NCBI GenBank assembly: GCA_036279975.1
Contig: DASURP010000038.1
Span: forward strand, 1 to 7,568
Direction of reading: 5' to 3'
From: 66-474 sp036279975
Lineage (GTDB): Bacteria > Pseudomonadota > Gammaproteobacteria > Xanthomonadales > Rhodanobacteraceae
Length of the DNA: 7,568 bases
Positions within the stretch are counted from its first letter, which is position 1, and the number at the start of each line of letters is the position of its first letter. The position numbers were made by a program, and so were the translations under genes. The notes beneath the pieces are model-generated. The model saw nothing but the letters and a program-made list of their open reading frames with translations. It did not search any database and was not told the DNA's origin. Shown here piece after piece: positions 1 to 4,906 of the stretch.

Positions 1-1
1 G

Positions 2-880
2 GACGACACTTCGCTGTGGGATGCCGCGCTCGCGGAACTGGCGGGCGGCGGGTTGACCACCCGTGCAAAGAATGCGCTGCGCGGGTTCATGACCCTGGTC
101 GGTGGGCTGGCCAAGGACTCCAACGACATCACCCTGGCCGAACAGGTCGAGCGTGCGATCACGCACTCGGGCTTGCGCGACTACTACGAACGCGACAGCC
201 GCGGCAATGCCGAAGCGCGGGTCGAAAACCTCGATGAACTGGTCAACGTCGCCAGCCGCTTCGCGCCCACGCCCGAGGACATCGAAGCCGGCCTGTCCGA
301 ACTCGCGGCCTTCCTCGCCCACGCGGCGCTGGAAGCCGGCGAGGGCCAGGGCGATGCAGGCAGCGATTGCGTGCAGTTGATGACGCTGCATTCGGCCAAG
401 GGGCTGGAATTCCCGATCGTGTTTCTCGTGGGCATGGAAGACGGTCTGTTCCCCACCCAGCGCTCGGTCGAGGATCCGTCACGCCTCGAAGAAGAGCGCC
501 GCCTCGCCTACGTCGGCATCACCCGCGCGCGCGAACGGCTGGTGCTGTGCTACGCCGAATCGCGCCGCCAATACGGCAGCGAAACCCTGCAACGCCCGTC
601 GCGCTTCCTCGACGAGCTGCCCGCGCACCTGCTGACCGAAGTGCGTCCGCGCGCGAAGATTTCGCGGCCCGTGTACACGACGCGCGCGTCGCGCGGCCAC
701 GCCGACCTCGACGACACGTTGTCGATCAAGCTCGGCCAGCACGTACGCCACGCCAGCTTCGGCGAAGGCGTCGTCATCAGCGCGGAAGGTTCCGGCGCAC
801 ACACCCGCATCCAGGTCAATTTCGCGGACGCGGGACCGAAATGGCTCGTTGCGGCGTACGCGAATCTCACCGCGCTTTGA
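2..880 (+). CDS. uvrD: DNA helicase II UvrD, C-terminal part (5' end outside window)
   Basis: The reading frame is open from base 2, so the gene begins upstream; 292 residues and a TGA stop are present, about the last 40% of a protein usually near 720 residues. UvrD is an ATP-driven 3'-to-5' superfamily 1 helicase that acts in the cytoplasm in nucleotide excision repair and methyl-directed mismatch repair. Visible helicase motifs are motif V, VQLMTLHSAKGLEF (fragment residues 124-137), and motif VI, EEERRLAYVGITRAR (163-177), whose arginines contact ATP. The last 50 residues form the Tudor-like C-terminal domain: GQHVRHASFGEGV followed by KWLVAAYANL. This ending matches E. coli UvrD as I remember it (VRHAKFGEG, KWLVAAYARL) and argues against Rep or PcrA. 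It runs convergently toward the Mrr-like gene, with a repeat-rich gap between them. Identification is by remembered family pattern and is very secure. Confidence 0.95.
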   Translation, partial: DDTSLWDAALAELAGGGLTTRAKNALRGFMTLVGGLAKDSNDITLAEQVERAITHSGLRDYYERDSRGNAEARVENLDELVNVASRFAPTPEDIEAGLSELAAFLAHAALEAGEGQGDAGSDCVQLMTLHSAKGLEFPIVFLVGMEDGLFPTQRSVEDPSRLEEERRLAYVGITRARERLVLCYAESRRQYGSETLQRPSRFLDELPAHLLTEVRPRAKISRPVYTTRASRGHADLDDTLSIKLGQHVRHASFGEGVVISAEGSGAHTRIQVNFADAGPKWLVAAYANLTAL

Positions 881-890
881 CGCTCGGTTT

Positions 891-916
891 GTCATGCCGG
901 CGCAAGCCGGGATCCA
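891..916 (+). repeat. Short intergenic palindromic repeat, GTCATNCCGG type, copy 1
   Basis: The element starts with GTCATGCCGG 11 bases after the uvrD stop and runs into GGGATCCAGC. It contains a small hairpin, CCGGC-GCAA-GCCGG (897-910), with a GNRA-type tetraloop. Related elements follow at 985 and 1021, and a reverse-oriented relative lies at 4600-4680. It could weakly terminate uvrD transcription, but there is no T-tract. Confidence 0.6.
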
Positions 917-923
917 GCTCTTT

Positions 924-977
924 CCCTCTCCCCTCGGGAGAGGGTGCCCGAAGGGCGGTGAGGGTGCGCACTCGCGC
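924..977 (+). repeat. Structured intergenic repeat, CCCTCTCCC hairpin type, intergenic copy
   Basis: A perfect 9-bp stem with a 3-base loop (CCCTCTCCC at 924-932, GGGAGAGGG at 936-944) is followed by a conserved tail, TGCCCGAAGGGCGGTGAGGG. The same hairpin plus tail recurs inside the molybdoenzyme coding region at 5826-5879. By eye over four-fifths of the bases match, and one stem base pair is changed on both sides. The copy sits between the convergent ends of uvrD and the Mrr-like gene, where a hairpin could serve as a terminator; no T-run follows it. Confidence 0.75.
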
Positions 978-984
978 GGGCATT

Positions 985-1060
985 CGTCATCCCGGCGCGA
1001 ACAACGCTCCAATAAGCGTCGTCATTCCGGGGCTGGCCGCAGGCCAGGACCTGGAATCCA
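985..1060 (+). repeat. Two further GTCATNCCGG-type repeats in tandem
   Basis: One unit begins with GTCATCCCGGCGCGAAC near 986, and a second begins at 1021 with GTCATTCCGGGGCTGGCC. The second is an imperfect palindrome: CTGGCC (1033-1038) pairs with GGCCAG (1042-1047), and outside that ATTCC (1024-1028) pairs with GGAAT (1053-1057). With the unit at 891 this makes three relatives within 170 bp, all in the same orientation. No coding capacity is seen here. Confidence 0.55.
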
Positions 1061-1194
1061 TTCTTGTCTATGCCGAGCGCGCAGCGCCTTCGCGAGGGTT
1101 TCGCTCGCCTACCCGCCACATCCCTGTGGTCCGCCCTTCGGGCCGCCTGCGGCGTTCAAATCGGCAGTCCCTGCCGATTCAGTCGCACATCCAT

Positions 1195-1290
1195 GTGCTC
1201 GAACATGCGGCGCTTGCTCCGCCGTTCGGCTGTGCTTCCCGGCACCGCCAACGGCGTGTTTGTCGCTTCGTTACCGGCCATCCATGGCCT
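1195..1290 (+). repeat. About 96-bp intergenic repeat, left copy flanking the Mrr-like gene
   Basis: The stretch begins GTGCTCGAACATGCG and ends CCGGCCATCCATGGCCT. An inverted copy lies at 2436-2536; TCGAACATGCG and GGCCATCCATGGCC are identical in both, with weaker matches between. The left copy ends 27 bases before the stop codon of the Mrr-like gene. The stretch between 1061 and 1194 contains short GC-rich inverted repeats but no gene that I can support. Confidence 0.65.
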
Positions 1291-1317
1291 GCATCAGATC
1301 GCCGGCATTGATCTCGC

Positions 1318-2334
1318 CTATCCAGGCCAATAAACCTTTCGCAACGGGATCAACTGCTTTGCATCCGGGTCCATTTGTTCATAGTGGTCAAGAATCGCCT
1401 CGACCAAATCATCAAGATCCATCAGGGTGAGCGGAATGCTTGCACGGTCGGACTCATAACGAGCGTCCTTGCTGAAGCCCCCTGTGCTCACATACAAACC
1501 TTTGTCATCCTTATGTCGACCACCGAGAAAGCTGCGAATTTCCGGCGCCCCCATCTGGCTTCCCGGTCGATGTTTGACTTCAACCACGATGCGCGGATTG
1601 GATAGTCCGAGCCCATCCGGAGACGCAACGATGTCTTTGCCTCGATCAGCACCTGCTGGCGAAACGCGAGTTTTGTAACCCATGGCACGCAGCAGGCCTG
1701 CGACCAACTGTTGCATGTCGTCCCATTCCAAGCCCGCGATTCGATCCTTCGTCAGCTCAAAGGCCTTGCTCTGGTTGTCCTTGAACAGGTCGTCGAGTTC
1801 CTCCGCATCTTCGTCTCCCAGCGTAACGCGCGGTTCGACAACTTGAGCCGCGTCGCCAACCAAATGTCGCCCAATTTCCTCCGCGATATCCGGTGGAACG
1901 AGAAACAGCGTGGAAATTGCGCCCAAGCTGTTCTTGGCGGCCAAGGACAACAAATCACGTGGTACCCGCCCAGACCACGAAACGGCACGCACGTTGGGAT
2001 CATCTTCAATGCGGTCGGGCTCGTATCTGTACTCGCTTCGTATCTCGCCGGCGAGGTAGACCCTCTGCCCGGGTGAGTACGTAATGACGCGATCACCCAC
2101 CTGCATTTCACGAACGAACCTGTATGTCTGTCCAGCGGAAGCGGCGTTCTGTGCGCGGGTACTGCTCGAATACGCCTTGGAAGCAGCTGTCACGAAATCA
2201 TCACGACTCTTGAGCTGAGACATGTCCCCCATGGCAGCCCAACCAATCGCCACGATCGATTCGGACTCGAACTGATCGAACAAGACACCGCCTCGTTCTG
2301 CGCGAACCATCCACATACGGCGAATTTGTGTCAT
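1318..2334 (-). CDS. Mrr-type restriction endonuclease with N-terminal PUA/EVE-like region
   Basis: The predicted product is a 338-residue cytoplasmic nuclease. The C-terminal part (about residues 203-310) is an Mrr_cat (PD-(D/E)xK) domain: LEWDDMQQLVAGLLRAMGY, then GADRGKDIV with Asp234, then IVVEVKH with Glu252 and Lys254, then a GLYVSTGGFSKDA strand-helix typical of Mrr. The N-terminal part (MWMVRAERGGVLFDQF, VGDRVITYSPGQRVYLAGEI) looks like the small barrel that precedes Mrr_cat in many restriction-system proteins; relatives of such domains bind modified bases, so cleavage of modified foreign DNA (type IV-like) is inferred. The start at 2334 is chosen because AAGGGGTG lies 7 bases upstream; an in-frame ATG at 2373 lacks this. 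G+C is visibly lower than in neighbours: one 60-base line counted by hand gives 53% here against 70% in the patatin gene. With the flanking inverted repeats this suggests horizontal acquisition. No methylase partner is present. Confidence 0.85.
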   Translation of the reverse strand: MTQIRRMWMVRAERGGVLFDQFESESIVAIGWAAMGDMSQLKSRDDFVTAASKAYSSSTRAQNAASAGQTYRFVREMQVGDRVITYSPGQRVYLAGEIRSEYRYEPDRIEDDPNVRAVSWSGRVPRDLLSLAAKNSLGAISTLFLVPPDIAEEIGRHLVGDAAQVVEPRVTLGDEDAEELDDLFKDNQSKAFELTKDRIAGLEWDDMQQLVAGLLRAMGYKTRVSPAGADRGKDIVASPDGLGLSNPRIVVEVKHRPGSQMGAPEIRSFLGGRHKDDKGLYVSTGGFSKDARYESDRASIPLTLMDLDDLVEAILDHYEQMDPDAKQLIPLRKVYWPG

Positions 2335-2340
2335 CTCGAA

Positions 2341-2349
2341 ACACCCCTT
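2341..2349 (-). promoter_or_regulatory. Ribosome binding site deciding the Mrr-like start
   Basis: On the minus strand AAGGGGTG precedes the ATG at 2334 by 7 bases. It is the best Shine-Dalgarno match near any candidate start in this frame and favours the 338-residue form over a 351-residue form starting at 2373. Confidence 0.65.
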
Positions 2350-2435
2350 TGTCTCGTGCTGAATGAACTGCACGCCTGAATTTTCCCCATCTCATGATGC
2401 CCGGTCTCACAAGATGCACAAGCAGCGACAGGTGA

Positions 2436-2536
2436 AGGCCATGGATGGCCGGCGACGAAGCGGGGCTTTCCAGCGCCGTTGCACGACGCCGCTGCGCGCA
2501 GCCGATCGCGCGAGCAAGACGCGCATGTTCGAACAC
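2436..2536 (-). repeat. About 100-bp intergenic repeat, right (inverted) copy flanking the Mrr-like gene
   Basis: The reverse complement begins GTGTTCGAACATGCG and ends CCGGCCATCCATGGCCT, matching 1195-1290 in inverted orientation; I judge about three quarters of the bases identical by eye. It lies about 100 bp upstream of the Mrr-like start, so that gene and its promoter region are bracketed by the two copies. I see no gene in 2335-2601. Confidence 0.65.
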
Positions 2537-2571
2537 GGAACGGATGCCATCCCCCCGCCGCTGCGCGGCGA

Positions 2572-2593
2572 CCCCCTTCGAAATCGAAGGGGG
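2572..2593 (-). terminator. Perfect 10-bp hairpin downstream of the patatin gene
   Basis: CCCCCTTCGA (2572-2581) pairs perfectly with TCGAAGGGGG (2584-2593) around a 2-base AA turn; in practice the innermost pairs would open to form a larger loop. It sits 8 bases past the patatin stop codon and before the next minus-strand gene, a reasonable place for a transcription stop or an mRNA 3'-end stabiliser. There is no T-tract on the minus strand, so intrinsic termination is uncertain and it may simply be another intergenic repeat. Confidence 0.45.
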
Positions 2594-2601
2594 GGTAAGG
2601 A

Positions 2602-3516
2602 TCAACCGCGCCCCTGCGGCTGCCACGCCTTCAGCGCACGCTCGGCGCGCTCGCGCCCCAGTTCGATCAATTCCGACGCGCGGTAGAACTCGTACACCGC
2701 ACAGGCGTTGCGTGGCACCTCGATCACGAGGTCGGGGCGGTCGGCGGCGAGACGGAAACTGGTGAGGTTTTCCTGCATCAGGTCCAGCGACTGGGTGAGT
2801 GTGTCCATCCAGCCGGGTTCGGCGGTCTTGTCCTCGTGGTTGCCGATGGTGCGGGTGATGAAGGCGGCGATCCTGCCGCGCAGTCCGTCCTGCGGCTGCG
2901 CCAGCTCCGCTGGCGGCGCGGGCAACGTCTCGCGCGCGCCGTTGACGTTGACCGCGACGGTGTAGTCGCCGGGCGATTGCAGCAGCGGCGTCAGCGGCAG
3001 CGGATTCATCAACCCGCCGTCGACCAGGCGGTGGCCGCGCGCCGCATGCGGCCTGAAGATGGTCGGGATGGCGATGGAAGCGCGGATCGCATCGAACAAG
3101 GGCCCGCTCGTCAGCCACACTTCGCGTTCGCGGTCGAGGTCGGTCGCGACCGCGGTGAACGGTATCGGCAACTCCTCGATGTTCACCGCGCCGATCAATT
3201 CGCGCAGCACGCCGATGATGCGATCGCCCTTGATCAGGCCGGCACCGGACAGTGTCCAGTCCACCAGCTTCAGCACGTCCATCTTCTGCAAAGCGCACAC
3301 CCAGTCGCGGTACACGTCGAGCTTGCCGGCCGCGTAGATGCCGCCGATCAGCGCGCCCATGGAGCTGCCGGCGACCGCGGTGATTCGATAGCCTGCCGCC
3401 TCGACGGCCTCGATCGCGCCGATGTGCGCCAACCCGCGCGCACCGCCGGTACCGAGCGCCAACGCGATGTGCGGCCTCGCGGCGTCCGTGGCTTCGAGAT
3501 CGCGACGGTCGTTCAC
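2602..3516 (-). CDS. Patatin-like phospholipase, RssA-like
   Basis: The 304-residue product belongs to the patatin serine hydrolases, which cleave acyl ester bonds of phospholipids or other lipids with a Ser-Asp dyad. All signature parts are visible: the glycine-rich oxyanion loop GTGGARG (22-28), the nucleophile elbow GSSMG (50-54, Ser52), and the catalytic DGG (166-168, Asp166) in HRLVDGGLMNPLP. Length and internal landmarks (DWTLSGAGLIKGDRI, FTAVATDLDRE, IRASIAIPTIF) resemble E. coli RssA, about 300 residues, as I recall it. No signal peptide or membrane segment is seen, so it is probably cytoplasmic or peripheral. The start is GTG at 3516, overlapping the stop of the upstream WYL regulator as GTGA, which points to translational coupling; no strong Shine-Dalgarno precedes it. 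The natural substrate is unknown. A CBASS CapV-like effector role is possible but less likely than an RssA-like one. Confidence 0.9.
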   Translation of the reverse strand: MNDRRDLEATDAARPHIALALGTGGARGLAHIGAIEAVEAAGYRITAVAGSSMGALIGGIYAAGKLDVYRDWVCALQKMDVLKLVDWTLSGAGLIKGDRIIGVLRELIGAVNIEELPIPFTAVATDLDREREVWLTSGPLFDAIRASIAIPTIFRPHAARGHRLVDGGLMNPLPLTPLLQSPGDYTVAVNVNGARETLPAPPAELAQPQDGLRGRIAAFITRTIGNHEDKTAEPGWMDTLTQSLDLMQENLTSFRLAADRPDLVIEVPRNACAVYEFYRASELIELGRERAERALKAWQPQGRG

Positions 3517-4493
3517 GGCCTGGCGTGGTCGTACTCGTCCAGCGCGAGCTTGTGCATGATCCGGATCTCCTCGCGCAAGGATTGCGGCGACACCACTTGC
3601 GCATCCGGACCATAACGCAGGATGTCCATCACCAGCTCGCGCGATTGCGAGTACGGCACCTTCAATTCGTAGCGCCCGTCATCGAGCCAATGGCCCTGTT
3701 GCAACGAATGCCAGTGCTCGTCGGCCACCCAACGCGCGGCGCGCGCGGTAAAACGGATCGTGGCCCAGGCCTTGGGCGTGCCGGCGAAGATGCCGTAGCT
3801 CGACGCCAACGTATCGTTCAATTCCTTTTCGTCGCGATCGACGGCCGGCTTGTCCAGCACTTCCGGCTCGCCGATGCGATCCACCGCGAAACTGCGCAGC
3901 GCCTCGCGATCGTGGTCCCATGCGTCGAGGTACCAGTTGTCGCGGTAATGCGTCAGCCGTTGCGGCGACACGTGGCGCACGTTGTCGGCGCCGGTGGTGC
4001 GCGCACGGTAGCGGAATCGCAACTGCCTGCGCGCCAGCACCGCGCCGGCCACCGCGCGGAACACCTGCTGGTTGAGTTTGCGCGAACCCCACGGCACCAC
4101 GCGGATGCGCTCCAGCGGCTGTTGTCTGGTGCCCGCCTGTTCGTTCAGGATCTTCTCGACACGCGTGCGGAACGGCGCCAGGGCGTCGGCCAGCACGCCG
4201 GGGTCGGAACGCGCGACCAGTGCTTCCAGCGCCATCAACGCCGAGAGTTCCTCGCTGGTCAGCCACAGGCCCGGCAGTTCGAAACGCTCGCCCTCGCCAT
4301 CGGCGTAGGCGTAGCCGCGGCCCTCCGGGTCACTGTCCAGCGGTGCGCCCAGCGCATCGCGCAGGAAGGCGATGTCGCGGTACAGCGTGGCGCGTGAACA
4401 GCCCAGCTCCTCGCGCAGCCGCTGCACTTCGACCGGCCGCCGGTGCGACTTGAAGATGCCGTGCAGCTTGAGGACGCGTTCGTACTGGTGCAT
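3513..4493 (-). CDS. WYL-domain transcriptional regulator (YafY-type)
   Basis: A 326-residue regulator with three parts. Residues 1-60 form an N-terminal helix-turn-helix: the recognition segment LREELGCSRATLYRDIAFLR is followed by a short wing ending GRGYAY. Residues about 141-210 are the WYL domain, with a literal WYL in RDNWYLDAWDHD (184-195) and RSFAVDRI (200-207). Residues 240-320 are the WCX-type C-terminal extension. WYL domains are thought to bind ligands, often nucleotides or nucleic acids, and such proteins regulate metabolic, DNA-damage and defence genes. The start at 4493 (MHQYERVLKLHGIF) is chosen because family members begin just before this helix; the frame stays open to 4571, but the added residues look unrelated and no good ribosome site distinguishes the starts. 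It heads an operon with the patatin gene (4-base overlap), so autoregulation and control of the patatin are plausible inferences. Confidence 0.88.
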   Translation of the reverse strand: MHQYERVLKLHGIFKSHRRPVEVQRLREELGCSRATLYRDIAFLRDALGAPLDSDPEGRGYAYADGEGERFELPGLWLTSEELSALMALEALVARSDPGVLADALAPFRTRVEKILNEQAGTRQQPLERIRVVPWGSRKLNQQVFRAVAGAVLARRQLRFRYRARTTGADNVRHVSPQRLTHYRDNWYLDAWDHDREALRSFAVDRIGEPEVLDKPAVDRDEKELNDTLASSYGIFAGTPKAWATIRFTARAARWVADEHWHSLQQGHWLDDGRYELKVPYSQSRELVMDILRYGPDAQVVSPQSLREEIRIMHKLALDEYDHARP

Positions 4494-4599
4494 GTCAAGG
4501 ACCGTCAACACCAACTGCCCCAAGCATGCCGCGCCGCGCGATTGGCGGCAAGCGTGGCGGGTGGCTACCATCGCACTGTCGCGCCTCGTGCCCTACGCC

Positions 4600-4680
4600 A
4601 TCCCGGCCCTCGTTCGGCCAGGATCCAGCGCCAGGGACGGGAAGCTGGATTCCGGCCTTCGCCGGAAGGCCGGCATGGAA
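4600..4680 (-). repeat. Intergenic palindromic repeat, reverse-oriented relative of the 891-1060 units
   Basis: On the minus strand it reads CATGCCGGCCTTCCGGCG, then GGAATCCAGC, and ends in GGATCCTGGCC. This resembles the units after uvrD (GTCATGCCGG, GGGATCCAGC). Internal pairing is strong: CCGGCCTT (4652-4659) with AAGGCCGG (4666-4673). It lies between the divergent starts of the WYL regulator and the molybdoenzyme, where promoters for both would be expected. Confidence 0.6.
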
Positions 4681-4685
4681 TTTCG

Positions 4686-4874
4686 ATGCCACATAAAACT
4701 TCAAGCCTCAACGAACCCACCGGCGACGCGGTGAAAACCACGACCTGCTGCATGTGCGCGTGCAGGTCTGGGCTCGCCGCTGCGCTTGCGATCTGCCGGG
4801 GGCGGATCGCGCAGCGGCGAGCGACCGGCCAGGGATGGCCGGGCCGGCGCCACGCGCCATGGATGGTTCGATAG
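4686..4874 (+). pseudogene. Truncated duplicate of the molybdoenzyme N-terminus
   Basis: A 62-codon frame starting at ATG 4686 encodes MPHKTSSLNEPTGDAVKTTT followed by CCMCACRSGL, almost the same as the start of the full-length gene at 4907 (LNEPTGDEVKTTTCYMCACR). Over the first 30 codons I count 69 of 90 identical bases, and over codons 8-26 51 of 57. The offset is 221 bp, not a multiple of three, so the two copies are in different frames. Similarity ends after about 4770, where a long palindrome begins; the remaining 30 or so residues are translated repeat. The cysteine just after the shared part is replaced by serine and the downstream iron-sulfur cysteine is absent, so the peptide cannot be a working domain. 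It is most simply a broken gene remnant. Translation as a small leader peptide cannot be excluded. Confidence 0.7.
4772..4822. repeat. Large palindrome (REP-like hairpin) at the duplication breakpoint
   Basis: GCTCGCCGCTGCGC (4772-4785) is a perfect 14-bp inverted repeat of GCGCAGCGGCGAGC (4809-4822). Inside it GATCTGCC (4790-4797) pairs with GGCGGATC (4801-4808) with one G-T pair, leaving a GGG loop and a 4-base bulge. The following bases to about 4880 contain GGCCAGGGATGGCC and CCATGGATGG, the latter shared with the repeats flanking the Mrr-like gene. The element begins just where the duplicate N-terminus loses similarity to the intact gene, so it is likely a mobile or recombinogenic repeat. 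Confidence 0.75.
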
Positions 4875-4906
4875 CGGTGAAGCAGGAGCCGACAGCACGC
4901 GCGCAC

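Noticed and set aside
891..1060. Possible CRISPR array from repeated GTCAT units
   Set aside because: The units differ in length and sequence, spacing is irregular, and they are internally palindromic. This fits intergenic repeats, not a CRISPR array.
367..1311. A 314-codon plus-strand frame overlapping uvrD and the repeat region
   Set aside because: It is arginine-rich with no domain. It overlaps the conserved uvrD C-terminus in another frame and then reads through intergenic repeats.
849..1430. A 193-codon plus-strand frame across the uvrD-Mrr gap
   Set aside because: Its translation includes segments such as FPSPLGRG that are the usual conceptual translation of this intergenic repeat family. 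No ribosome site or domain was seen.
2201..3613. A 470-codon minus-strand frame across the patatin gene and part of the Mrr-like gene
   Set aside because: The translation is arginine-rich low-complexity sequence. The overlapping frames encode clear patatin and Mrr motifs, so this is an off-frame shadow.
2836..3615. A 259-codon plus-strand frame antisense to the patatin gene
   Set aside because: Composition rich in Arg, Gln and Asp with no motif; fully opposite a gene with an intact catalytic dyad.
4494..4600. Sigma-70-like promoter between the WYL regulator and the molybdoenzyme
   Set aside because: TTGAC-like pieces occur near 4494-4508 on the minus strand, but no convincing -10 box at correct spacing was found, so no promoter is called.
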